Positions 17,701 to 24,957 of a DNA stretch of 32,139 nucleotides are shown here, piece after piece. How positions within the stretch are numbered: position 1 is the stretch's first letter; each line of letters begins with the position of its first letter. A program made the translations under genes and the position numbers. The notes beneath the pieces are model-generated. The model did not search any database, had not been told where the DNA came from, and was given only the letters and a program-made list of their open reading frames with translations. The DNA is from Bacteroidales bacterium (lineage in GTDB: Bacteria > Bacteroidota > Bacteroidia > Bacteroidales > FEN-979). Location: NCBI GenBank assembly GCA_017882335.1, contig JADGPR010000035.1:1-32139 (forward strand), given 5' to 3'.

Positions 17701-17868
17701 ACGGCCGAACTCAAATCGCTGGATAATAGTTTGCGGGAAGACCTGATGGTTCTTCAGCGTCTTGGAGAAGCGGTGAAAGAAAGTAAAAACCAGGCCCTGA
17801 TAAGGAATGTCAATGCTTGTTTCCGGAAGAACTGGGATCTCTATACAACCAATGTGTACCAACATTAA
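14791..17868 (+). CDS. DUF2723 (TMEM260-like) membrane protein, putative O-glycosyltransferase
   Basis: The 1025-residue protein begins with about 10 membrane segments. The loop [15 protein letters not shown] (residues about 32-46) followed by GHPPGAPLF is the DUF2723 signature. The acidic residue in this first loop corresponds to the catalytic loop of GT-C glycosyltransferases. A central soluble region has [16 protein letters not shown] and [20 protein letters not shown]. The last 130 or so residues look helical and repeat-like. Proteins of this family are related to protein O-mannosyltransferases. Its role is thus probably transfer of a lipid-linked sugar at the cytoplasmic membrane; the donor and acceptor are unknown. 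The deacetylase gene begins two bases after its stop. Confidence 0.88.
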   Translation: [1025 protein letters not shown]

Positions 17869-17870
17869 GG

Positions 17871-18485
17871 ATGTTTTCCATTCGTCCACCGTTCATTTTA
17901 AGGGTTTTCGATAGGAAATACCTTTCCTGTTCCATTCCCACTTCGGAAAAAGTCATCTACCTCACATTTGACGATGGCCCGATCCCGGTGATCACACCAG
18001 AGGTGCTCATCCTACTTGAGGAACGGAACATCCATGCTACTTTCTTCTGTGTAGGCGACAATGTTAAAAAGAACCAGGATCTATTTGCAAAGGTATCCGG
18101 GGCCGGGCATGCCATCGGGAACCATACTTTTCATCATTTGAACGGGTGGAAGACGCCTCCTGCCGAATATGTCGAAGATGTGATGAGGTGTGATGAATAC
18201 TTTAAAACCGGTTTGTTCCGGCCGCCATACGGAAAATTCACCCCCAGCCAGTATTTTCTTTTGCGGAAACATTTCAGGATCATCCTGTGGTCGGTCCTCA
18301 GCGGCGATTACAACCCTGGGATCTCAAAAGAACAATGCCTGTTAAACGTGGTAACCCATACAAAGCCCGGCTCGATCGTCGTTTTCCACGACAGTCTCAA
18401 GGCAAAGGAAAACCTGTTCTATGCCCTTCCGCGGTTCCTTGATCACTTTTTGAACGATGACTATAGGTTTGAACGGTTGAAATAA
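17871..18485 (+). CDS. Polysaccharide deacetylase (NodB / CE4 domain)
   Basis: From the ATG at 17871 the protein has 204 residues. A longer frame from 17817 overlaps the previous gene and is rejected because the ATG two bases after that gene's stop gives the usual CE4 length. CE4 motifs are TFDDGP, HTFHHLNGW with the metal-binding His pair, and RPPYGKF. It would remove N- or O-acetyl groups from a cell-surface polysaccharide or peptidoglycan. No signal peptide is obvious, although the N-terminus is hydrophobic and basic. The two-base spacing implies cotranscription with the DUF2723 gene, which suggests joint action in envelope glycan processing. Confidence 0.9.
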   Translation: MFSIRPPFILRVFDRKYLSCSIPTSEKVIYLTFDDGPIPVITPEVLILLEERNIHATFFCVGDNVKKNQDLFAKVSGAGHAIGNHTFHHLNGWKTPPAEYVEDVMRCDEYFKTGLFRPPYGKFTPSQYFLLRKHFRIILWSVLSGDYNPGISKEQCLLNVVTHTKPGSIVVFHDSLKAKENLFYALPRFLDHFLNDDYRFERLK

Positions 18486-18576
18486 CGAAGTAGTGAAATA
18501 GCGAAATTAATTATGAATTGTCCATTGTCAATTATCAATTTACCCGGCATTCTGAATTCTGAATTCCTGCATTAAA
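18486..18576. repeat. Gap with GAAGTAGTGAAATAGCGAAATTAA, ATTGTCAATTATCAATTT and TCTGAATTC units
   Basis: The gap between two convergent genes consists of short repeated units: GAAGTAGTGAAATAGCGAAA, then TTGTCCATTGTCAATTATCAA, then GCATTCTGAATTCTGAATTC. There is no gene and no standard terminator. Confidence 0.55.
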
Positions 18577-19275
18577 CTAAAGCGTTCCTTCATCCGCAAA
18601 GCTATAGTAACGGTCATCGCCGATGATGAGGTGGTCCAGTACTGCCACATCCAGCATAAATCCTGCATCCCGGATCTTCTTTGTGATCTTTTGATCGGCT
18701 TCGCTGGGTTGAATATTCCCTGAGGGATGATTATGCCCCAGGATGATGGAAGATGCATGTTGATCCAATGCGATCTTATAGATTTTTTTCGGGTCGACCA
18801 CCGTACCGGATATGCCGCCTTCGCTGATGCTGCATTTCCGGATCACCTTGTTGGCTTTATTTAGCAGGATGATCCAGAAAGCTTCATAAGGCTGATCGCC
18901 CATTACGCTCCGGAAGATCTCGAAGGCATCCCTGCTGCAGGCGATCTTCTCTTTTGCCAGTACTTCCGATTCATTTCTCCTTTTTCCGAGCTCAAGCGCA
19001 GCGATCAGGGTAACTGCCTTGGCTTCCCCGATCCCGTTGAATCCCATCAGGTCATTGATGCCCATCTTTGAGACCTCAATCAAATTTTCGCCTGCCGTGA
19101 GAAGAATCCGTTTTGCCAGGTCCACTGCCGACTCTGAGCGGCTACCCGATCCGAGCAGTATGGCTATCAGCTCAGCATCACTCAGGGAATTCTTCCCCTT
19201 CAGTTGTAATTTTTCTCTCGGTCGGTCTTCCTCTGCCCAGTTCTTGATCGGGAAATGGTTTTCGTATCTTTCCAT
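18577..19275 (-). CDS. radC: RadC/JAB-domain DNA repair family protein
   Basis: From the ATG at 19275 the protein has 232 residues, beginning MERYENHFPIKNWAEEDRP; the longer ORF from 19305 adds a basic tail not seen in the family. An N-terminal helix-hairpin-helix region (LSDAELIAILLGSG, DLMGFNGIGEAKA) is followed by the JAMM-like metal motif GHNHPSGNIQPSEAD. This is the standard RadC architecture and length. RadC proteins are widespread, but their biochemical role is unsettled; the old link to RecA-dependent repair is not firmly supported. It is divergent from birA across 83 bases. Confidence 0.93.
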   Translation of the reverse strand: MERYENHFPIKNWAEEDRPREKLQLKGKNSLSDAELIAILLGSGSRSESAVDLAKRILLTAGENLIEVSKMGINDLMGFNGIGEAKAVTLIAALELGKRRNESEVLAKEKIACSRDAFEIFRSVMGDQPYEAFWIILLNKANKVIRKCSISEGGISGTVVDPKKIYKIALDQHASSIILGHNHPSGNIQPSEADQKITKKIRDAGFMLDVAVLDHLIIGDDRYYSFADEGTL

Positions 19276-19327
19276 GTTTTTTCCTCTTAATCGGAGAAAA
19301 AGCAAAAGGTGATACGACCAGAAGCAT

Positions 19328-19335
19328 TAATTTTG
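19328..19335 (+). promoter_or_regulatory. Possible -7 promoter box for birA
   Basis: TAATTTTG matches the Bacteroidota -7 consensus and is 23 bases before the start codon. No TTTG box is seen 19-21 bases upstream, so the call is weak. Confidence 0.3.
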
Positions 19336-19358
19336 AACAGGGAAATAAATTAAACTCC

Positions 19359-20111
19359 ATGATGAACATACCTCATCCTTTCATCGAATTGCAAACCATT
19401 GATTCGACCAATCTTTATGCGGAAAAGCTTCTTAAGACGCAAAAAGTTCCGGAGGGCACCATCATTATTGCACATCAACAGACTTCCGGAAAGGGACAGG
19501 GGGAGAATAGTTGGGAAAGTGAGCCCGGCAAAAATGCCACGTTCAGCATGATTTTATTTCCTGAGTTCCTATTGCCTGGGCAGCAGTTTTTATTGAATAA
19601 AACGATTGCAATGGGTGTTATTGATTTTCTTGCCCGGTTTCAGATTGAAGAGAGATGTTCTATTAAATGGCCAAATGATATCTATGCCGGGAATCGCAAG
19701 ATCGGTGGAATCCTCATTCAGAATACCGTTTGTGGAACTGTGTATGAATCGTGCATTGCCGGAATCGGTATCAACATCAACCAGGAAACATTCCATCCCG
19801 GCCTTTCCAACCCGATTTCTCTGAAACAACTAACGGGAATGAATTATCCTGTAAGGGATGCCGTGGATTTCATCGTTGCACGCATTGACGAACGCTATCA
19901 GCAGTTGCAGAAAGGATTATATGCGCCTCTTGACCGGGAATACCGGGAACAGCTTCTCGGAATCAATGAATGGAGGGATTATTTTGTTGATAAAAAGTTG
20001 ATAAAAGGAAAAATCAGAGGTGTGGATGAATCCGGGAGGTTGATGATGAAACTGGAAAACGGATCAGAGAGAACCTTTGACCACGGCGAAATAACTTTCA
20101 TTTTTCCCTGA
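19359..20111 (+). CDS. birA: Biotin--[acetyl-CoA-carboxylase] ligase, monofunctional
   Basis: The 250-residue protein has the BPL catalytic core: STNLYAEKLL, the adenylate-binding loop TSGKGQGENSW (the GRGRxGRxW equivalent), KWPNDIYAGNRKIGGIL and GIGININQ. A short C-terminal SH3-like domain follows (LIKGKIRGVDESGRL). The N-terminal DNA-binding helix-turn-helix of E. coli BirA is absent, so it is a class I ligase that only attaches biotin to carboxylase carrier proteins in the cytoplasm. Two adjacent ATG codons (19359 and 19362) could serve as start. Confidence 0.94.
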   Translation: MMNIPHPFIELQTIDSTNLYAEKLLKTQKVPEGTIIIAHQQTSGKGQGENSWESEPGKNATFSMILFPEFLLPGQQFLLNKTIAMGVIDFLARFQIEERCSIKWPNDIYAGNRKIGGILIQNTVCGTVYESCIAGIGININQETFHPGLSNPISLKQLTGMNYPVRDAVDFIVARIDERYQQLQKGLYAPLDREYREQLLGINEWRDYFVDKKLIKGKIRGVDESGRLMMKLENGSERTFDHGEITFIFP

Positions 20112-20146
20112 CAGATCAATGAAACCATTTTCCCAAACTCAAATCG

Positions 20147-20190
20147 TAATTCGTAAATCGCCTGCCTGCCGGTAGGCAGGTAATTCGTAA
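20147..20190. repeat. Palindrome CCTGCCTGCCGGTAGGCAGG flanked by TAATTCGTAA direct repeats
   Basis: A 20-base near-perfect palindrome at 20161-20180 (10-base arms, one G-T mismatch) sits between two copies of TAATTCGTAA at 20147-20156 and 20181-20190. The arrangement resembles a small palindromic insertion with a target duplication, but the flanks are themselves low-complexity repeats. It lies between convergent genes and could fold into a hairpin in either transcript. Confidence 0.65.
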
Positions 20191-20955
20191 TTATTTATTG
20201 TATCGTTTTCCAAAACTCACGCTGAGATAAGCAGTCAGAAAGAAACTTTGTTTTGGATTATAAGCCATGATCGCAATGGGAATGGGTGAGTAATCCAGGA
20301 TGGCTCCTATCTCCAGCGCTTTAATGGCCCTGTTCCGTATTCCAAATTCAAAATCCAGTCCACCCTTGGCATATAGGCCTGGATGGAAATCCAAGTTAAG
20401 GATCCCGGTAAGAAAGGCTCCTCTTCCATAGATATTATCGAGAAAATGAATTTCAGGGTTATAGCGTTCCTCCGTTACCTGATCATCAGTGTTGTTTGTT
20501 GAATGAATGATAAACAGGTATATCGGTTTTGTAATACCGATTGAAAGTCCGCCATAATAAAGATAGCTGAGCTGTACCCCTCCCCAATAGGGCTTCCGGT
20601 TTAAGATATGCTGGAACCCAATTCCACCGCGGAGAAAATAAACAGAATTCAATTTCCCGTAAATATAGCTTTTGGAATCAGAATAATAGGGGTTGATGGT
20701 CCTGACCTCTTTGGCTGATTTATAGGTTGTGAACTCGATTTCCCACATGAATTGTTTTAACGCTGCAAGGTTTCTGCCTTCCCGGAGTTTTAACCCCCAC
20801 CCATTGCTGTTGATGTGAACTCCCAGGCTCCATTGCCTCTCCAGCAGTACATTGTCGAGCGTATCGCTGAGCGCCGGAGTTTCTTCCTGCGCATAGCAAG
20901 AAATGCTGAAAAATCCCAGCATGCAAAGGAAGATCGCAGGGATAAACTTACGCAT
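20191..20955 (-). CDS. Exported hypothetical protein, outer-membrane beta-barrel type
   Basis: The 254-residue protein begins MRKFIPAIFLCMLGFFSISCYAQ, a signal peptide with probable cleavage after YAQ. Amphipathic beta-strand segments with aromatic ends (GWGLKLREGRNLA, YFLRGGIGFQHIL, YWGGVQLSYLYYGGLSIGI) and the C-terminal ending LTAYLSVSFGKRYNK suggest a small outer-membrane barrel of eight or so strands. I do not recognise a specific family. The ISC within the signal might be misread as a lipobox, but the position is poor. It seems to be a separate transcript from the small lipoprotein gene upstream because a terminator lies between them. Confidence 0.72.
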   Translation of the reverse strand: MRKFIPAIFLCMLGFFSISCYAQEETPALSDTLDNVLLERQWSLGVHINSNGWGLKLREGRNLAALKQFMWEIEFTTYKSAKEVRTINPYYSDSKSYIYGKLNSVYFLRGGIGFQHILNRKPYWGGVQLSYLYYGGLSIGITKPIYLFIIHSTNNTDDQVTEERYNPEIHFLDNIYGRGAFLTGILNLDFHPGLYAKGGLDFEFGIRNRAIKALEIGAILDYSPIPIAIMAYNPKQSFFLTAYLSVSFGKRYNK

Positions 20956-20983
20956 GGATGAAAAAGATGGAGTCAGAAAGCAA

Positions 20984-21035
20984 AGGTAAAAAGAAAAAAG
21001 AAAGAAGGGAAGACGATAATGGCTTCCCTTCTTTC
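20984..21035 (-). terminator. Intrinsic terminator of the 42-residue lipoprotein gene
   Basis: A perfect 13-base stem (21000-21012 with 21023-21035) encloses a 10-base loop. Read on the minus strand it is followed by a T-rich tract (about 20,987-20,999), as a rho-independent terminator requires. It begins 28 bases after the stop of the small lipoprotein gene. Confidence 0.8.
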
Positions 21036-21062
21036 AAAAAACATTTTATTGACGTGGATCGA

Positions 21063-21191
21063 TCAACGTCGTTCAATTTGATATCTTTGCCTGTCTCCTC
21101 CGTACGCAGCGCATTTTGAACTGGAAGTACAGGAAACAGTAAGCATGACAATTAACAAGAGAACCGATATCGCTGCAATAACTTTTTTCAT
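21063..21191 (-). CDS. Very small lipoprotein, 42 residues
   Basis: Read from an ATG at 21189-21191, the frame encodes 42 residues: MKKVIAAISVLLLIVMLTVS then Cys21, then TSSSKCAAYGGDRQRYQIE and two Arg before TGA at 21063-21065. The N-terminus is a typical lipoprotein signal with lipobox TVSC. Only about 22 residues remain after processing, with one more Cys and a basic C-terminus. A promoter-like box lies 31 bases upstream and a strong terminator 28 bases downstream, so it forms its own transcription unit, which supports that it is real. Similar tiny lipoproteins ending in CxAY-type basic tails are, to my memory, found in other Bacteroidota. Function unknown. Confidence 0.75.
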   Translation of the reverse strand: MKKVIAAISVLLLIVMLTVSCTSSSKCAAYGGDRQRYQIERR

Positions 21192-21221
21192 GTTATTCAA
21201 TTGGGTTTAAATTATATATTG

Positions 21222-21253
21222 CAAAGTAAATGAATTCCAACGATATAAACAAC
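21222..21253 (-). promoter_or_regulatory. Possible promoter of the 42-residue lipoprotein gene
   Basis: On the minus strand TTACTTTG (21229-21222) is one base away from TAnnTTTG, and GTTG (21253-21250) lies 20 bases upstream. The ATG follows 30 bases downstream. Confidence 0.4.
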
Positions 21254-21305
21254 ATATTTGAAATATTATTGTTTTAAAGTTATTAACTACAGATTGTTTA
21301 AGAAT

Positions 21306-21983
21306 ATGGGTGACATCAATCCTTCCATTGAAGAAAGCTGGAAATCTGTTCTTTCCGCGGAATTTAATAAACCCTATTTCCTGGAATTGAAGAATTTTTT
21401 GCTGGAAGAGAAAAAAAAATTCAGGGTATTTCCTCCGGGGCCTCTCATTTTTAATGCCTTTAACCATACTCCTTTCTGGAACGTCAAAGTGGTGTTTATT
21501 GGCCAGGATCCTTATCACGGCTATAGTCAGGCCCACGGATTGTGTTTTTCCGTTGCCAACGGCGTTCCCAAACCTCCTTCCCTGGTCAATATCTTTAAAG
21601 AACTTGAAAATGACCTTGGCATCAGCCCATCTCCTCACGGGAACCTTGAAAAGTGGGCCGACCAGGGCGTGCTCCTGCTCAATGCAACCCTGACCGTAAG
21701 AGAAAACCAGGCCGGATCGCACCAGCGAAGAGGGTGGGAGGCATTCACCGATGAGGCCATCCGACAGCTTTCTGCACAAAAGGATGGAGTGATATTCGTA
21801 TTATGGGGTAACTTTGCCATTGCAAAGAAAGAACTTATCGATTCTACCCGCCATCCTGTCCTTATGGCTGCGCATCCTTCCCCACTTTCTGCCAGCAAGG
21901 GTTTCTTTGGCTGTCGCCATTTCTCAAAGATCAACGAGATCCTCAGGAAACAGGGGAAACAGGAAATAGACTGGAGGCTTTAA
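21306..21983 (+). CDS. ung: Uracil-DNA glycosylase, family 1
   Basis: From the ATG at 21306 the protein has 225 residues, close to E. coli Ung (229). The ORF could start at 21258, but that extension is AT-rich leader. Motifs are complete: VVFIGQDPYHGYSQAHGLCFS contains the water-activating Asp in GQDPYH, LLLNATLTV contains the uracil-binding Asn, and HPSPLSASKGFFGCRHF contains the catalytic His and the DNA-intercalating loop. It removes uracil from DNA arising from cytosine deamination or dUTP incorporation, starting base excision repair. Confidence 0.97.
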   Translation: MGDINPSIEESWKSVLSAEFNKPYFLELKNFLLEEKKKFRVFPPGPLIFNAFNHTPFWNVKVVFIGQDPYHGYSQAHGLCFSVANGVPKPPSLVNIFKELENDLGISPSPHGNLEKWADQGVLLLNATLTVRENQAGSHQRRGWEAFTDEAIRQLSAQKDGVIFVLWGNFAIAKKELIDSTRHPVLMAAHPSPLSASKGFFGCRHFSKINEILRKQGKQEIDWRL

Positions 21984-22021
21984 TTACCAGACACTTCATT
22001 TATCTTTAATCAGAAAATCCT

Positions 22022-22843
22022 ATGAGACACATCTGCAAAATCCGAAAAATTTTCATTCTCTCATTGTTACTGCTGATTATATGCTCTTGCACAAAACATC
22101 ATTCACTCGAAATAACTCCCATCAACTATGGCAACATCATCTTTACCTTTTCACATAATGTAAACGGGGAATCATTGAAATTTGATACCATGCTTTATCA
22201 TACTTCACTCGGAAACAGCTATAATGTCACTGATCTCCAGTACTTCATCTCCCGCGTTTCGTTGCATTCTGTAAAAGGCAAATGGCATGACATAGCGACC
22301 GATAATGGGATTCATTATACTGATGCACGGGACAACTTCTCCTGCTCATGGTGGGTGAACGACCTTTTACCAGCCGGAACCTATGATACGGTTGCTTTCA
22401 TCTTCGGGCTCGATCAGAAGCAGAATACCTCAGGCCGTTTCACGGATCCCCCGGAAAGAGATATGTTTTGGCCTGACATGCTGGGCGGGGGGTATCATTA
22501 TATGAAGATGAACCTGAAATGGAGAAACGATACCATGGCACAATCTCTGCCATTCATGTTCCACCTGGGCATCGGCCAGGTTTACGCAGCGAATACCGTA
22601 AACCCGGATTCCATCATCGGTTTTGTTCAGAATTATTTCCGGGTCAGCCTTCCTTGCAAGCTGGACCTCACCGCCGGAGGCTATCATCAGGTAATGCTGC
22701 AGATGAATATGGACCGGTGGTTCGACGGGCAGAATGCATTTGATTTCTCTGCCTATCCGAACGGGATCATGCAGAACCAGGAAGGAATGTTCAAGGCTTG
22801 TATGAATGGAAGGAAAGCATTCAGCGTAACCATCACAAATTGA
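22022..22843 (+). CDS. MbnP-like periplasmic lipoprotein
   Basis: The 273-residue protein starts with a lipoprotein signal (FILSLLLLIICSC, Cys23). The mature part has FSHNVNGESLKFDT, the segment YNVTDLQYFISRVSLHS, TDARDN, and DMFWPDMLGGGYHYMKM, which match the MbnP-like family. In methanobactin operons MbnP binds copper after its MauG-type partner MbnH oxidises a tryptophan to kynurenine. The gene directly downstream encodes such a dihaem MauG-type protein, so the pair is conserved here. Several Trp residues are available (in FSCSWW and DMFWP); which one might be modified cannot be told. Role: probable envelope copper binding. Confidence 0.82.
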   Translation: MRHICKIRKIFILSLLLLIICSCTKHHSLEITPINYGNIIFTFSHNVNGESLKFDTMLYHTSLGNSYNVTDLQYFISRVSLHSVKGKWHDIATDNGIHYTDARDNFSCSWWVNDLLPAGTYDTVAFIFGLDQKQNTSGRFTDPPERDMFWPDMLGGGYHYMKMNLKWRNDTMAQSLPFMFHLGIGQVYAANTVNPDSIIGFVQNYFRVSLPCKLDLTAGGYHQVMLQMNMDRWFDGQNAFDFSAYPNGIMQNQEGMFKACMNGRKAFSVTITN

Positions 22844-22859
22844 AAATTGAAAATGAAAA

Positions 22860-24044
22860 ATGAAAAGCAAAATTTTATTATGTAGATTATTCAGATACCC
22901 GCCTTTTCCATTCTGTCTTCTATTCTTTACTTTCAGTTTTCTATTCATCTCCTCCTGTACGAAAAAGACTGAACCCGCACCGGCGTTTCATGCCACGCCC
23001 TATACGATTCAAATGCCTCTTCATTTTCCCCGTGAACTGAACATCCCTGCGGATAACCCGATGACGGTCGAAGGCATTATACTCGGCCGGTATTTATTCT
23101 ATGATGGCCGCCTCTCCGGACGTCCCGGCCCCGATTCCCTGATGAGTTGTTCCACCTGCCATATCCAGACTCATTCATTTGTCTGCGGGATCGATCACCC
23201 GATCTTTACCGGCGGGCGTCCCCATGGGTTGACCGGAATCCCGACAGCCCATTACATGCTCCCGATGATAAACCTGGTCTGGACAAACCATGGCTATCTG
23301 TGGAACGGGATGGTAGCGGCTGATAATCAGCAAGCAGGGTACTGCAATATAGAAGATGTGGTAGGCCTGGTAATCGGAATGCCTCAAGAGATCCACGGGG
23401 ATACGAACCGAACCAAGGCGATGATCCAACAGATAAAGGGATATCCAGAGCTATTCAACAAGGCCTTTGGCACCAGTATCGTAACAGAAAAAAACATCGC
23501 CAGGGCCATTGCACAGTTTGTCCGTACCCTGATCTCCGCCGATTCAAAGTTCGACCGCTTCATGCAGGGTAAAGTCCAGCTTTCAGGTTCCGAATTGAGC
23601 GGGTATGTATTGTTTATGACCGAACAGGGAGGCGATTGTTTTCATTGCCATGGTGGCGACGGGAACCCGTTATTCACTACAAACCTCTTCTACAATAATG
23701 GAAAAGATGCTGTTTTTACCGATCCCTACGACCGTTTTTCCATTACCGGCAGCGCCTCCGATATCGGTGCCTACAAGGCGCCCACACTTCGGAATCTTGT
23801 TTTTACAGCTCCCTACATGCATGATGGAAGGTTCAAGACGTTGGATGAAGTCATTGATTTCTATAGTTCCGGGTTGGTATGGTCGCCTTCGATCAGTCCG
23901 CTTATGCACCACATTGCTACGGGTGGAGTAAGGCTCACCCCATTTCAGAAAGCCGACCTGAAAGCCTTCTTAATGACATTCACCGACAGTACATACGTTA
24001 CAAACCCTGCATTTTCGAGGCCCTCAAAGATGCCTGATGAATAA
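22860..24044 (+). CDS. Dihaem cytochrome c peroxidase / MauG-like lipoprotein (MbnH-like)
   Basis: The 394-residue protein has an N-terminal lipoprotein signal (FLFISSC, Cys33) and two haem c sites: CSTCH at residues 97-101 and CFHCH at 260-264. The regions PMINLVWTNHGYLWNGM and TLRNLVFTAPYMHDGRF match bacterial cytochrome c peroxidase/MauG proteins; Met320 of APYMHDG could be the axial ligand that separates peroxidases from MauG. It starts 16 bases after the MbnP-like gene, through an A-rich linker, so both form one operon. By analogy with MbnH it may oxidise a tryptophan in its partner instead of, or besides, reducing peroxide. Confidence 0.88.
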   Translation: MKSKILLCRLFRYPPFPFCLLFFTFSFLFISSCTKKTEPAPAFHATPYTIQMPLHFPRELNIPADNPMTVEGIILGRYLFYDGRLSGRPGPDSLMSCSTCHIQTHSFVCGIDHPIFTGGRPHGLTGIPTAHYMLPMINLVWTNHGYLWNGMVAADNQQAGYCNIEDVVGLVIGMPQEIHGDTNRTKAMIQQIKGYPELFNKAFGTSIVTEKNIARAIAQFVRTLISADSKFDRFMQGKVQLSGSELSGYVLFMTEQGGDCFHCHGGDGNPLFTTNLFYNNGKDAVFTDPYDRFSITGSASDIGAYKAPTLRNLVFTAPYMHDGRFKTLDEVIDFYSSGLVWSPSISPLMHHIATGGVRLTPFQKADLKAFLMTFTDSTYVTNPAFSRPSKMPDE

Positions 24045-24084
24045 AATGATTTTATTACATTAGCAGAAATTAACACAACATCAT

Positions 24085-24900
24085 ATGCTTGCCTTTCCCA
24101 ATGCCAAGATCAACCTGGGACTGAATGTAACCGGAATCCGCACTGATGGATTTCACGATATTGAAACAGTGCTCATTCCTGTTGCTTTCCGCGATATTCT
24201 CGAGATTGTACCTTCCGGTGAGCAGGAGGTTGAGTTTCGGTTTTCAGGGTCGACTATTCCGGGAAAGGCAGATGAGAACCTGTGTCTCCGCGCTTATCAT
24301 CTTATTAAGTCCGTATTTCAGATCCCAATGGTCAGGATGCATCTGCATAAAGTGATCCCGATAGGAGCAGGCCTTGGTGGAGGTTCATCCGATGCTGCAT
24401 TTACGATAAAATTGCTGAATGAGATTTTTTCCCTTACGATGACTCCTTTGCAAATGATGGATTATGCCGGTAAACTGGGCAGCGACTGTGCATTTTTTAT
24501 CGATAACAAGCCCGTTTTTGCAACAGGAAGAGGGGATCAGTTTGAACCCGTTGAACTGAATCTGGCCGGTTATTCCATTGTTATCGTTATTCCTCCTGTT
24601 CATGTGAGTACAGCAGAAGCCTATGAATATGTTACAATAAAAAAACCGGTTGAAAGCCTCCGGGCTATCCTGAAAGCATCTCCCGGTGAATGGAAGGATC
24701 GCCTGGTTAACGATTTTGAGCGTTCGGTATTTCAGCGTTATCCTGGGATCCTGCAGATAAAGGAAAAACTCTATGAAGCAGGTGCAGTCTATGTATCCAT
24801 GAGTGGAAGCGGGTCGGCCGTGTATGGCTTATTTTATCAACTCCTGCCGGATCTGAGTTCTTTTGCGGGTTGCAATACCTGGACAGGGAAGTTGGCCTAA
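24085..24900 (+). CDS. ispE: 4-(cytidine 5'-diphospho)-2-C-methyl-D-erythritol kinase
   Basis: The 271-residue protein begins MLAFPNAKINLGLNVTG, with the Lys and Asn of the GHMP kinase substrate site. The ATP-binding glycine loop is IPIGAGLGGGSSDAAF (about residues 91-106). LGSDCAFFI and the C-terminal MSGSGSAVYGLF complete the IspE signature. It phosphorylates CDP-methylerythritol in the non-mevalonate isoprenoid pathway in the cytoplasm. Its stop codon runs directly into the A-tract of the convergent terminator of the cold-shock gene. Confidence 0.95.
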   Translation: MLAFPNAKINLGLNVTGIRTDGFHDIETVLIPVAFRDILEIVPSGEQEVEFRFSGSTIPGKADENLCLRAYHLIKSVFQIPMVRMHLHKVIPIGAGLGGGSSDAAFTIKLLNEIFSLTMTPLQMMDYAGKLGSDCAFFIDNKPVFATGRGDQFEPVELNLAGYSIVIVIPPVHVSTAEAYEYVTIKKPVESLRAILKASPGEWKDRLVNDFERSVFQRYPGILQIKEKLYEAGAVYVSMSGSGSAVYGLFYQLLPDLSSFAGCNTWTGKLA

Positions 24901-24926
24901 AAAAAAAGCCCTGCGGTTGCAGGGCT
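24899..24926 (-). terminator. Intrinsic terminator of cold-shock gene
   Basis: AGCCCTGC (24907-24914), loop GGTT, GCAGGGCT (24919-24926) form a perfect 8-base stem. On the minus strand the stem is followed by eight T residues (24906-24899), so it terminates the cold-shock transcript 31 bases after its stop. On the plus strand no T-tract follows, so it would serve ispE less well. Confidence 0.9.
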
Positions 24927-24957
24927 CAAGGTTAAAAGTAAGCTGAATATTTGTTAA

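Noticed and set aside
20161-20180. Palindrome as terminator for birA
   Set aside because: No T-tract follows in either direction, and the flanking direct repeats point to an inserted repeat instead.
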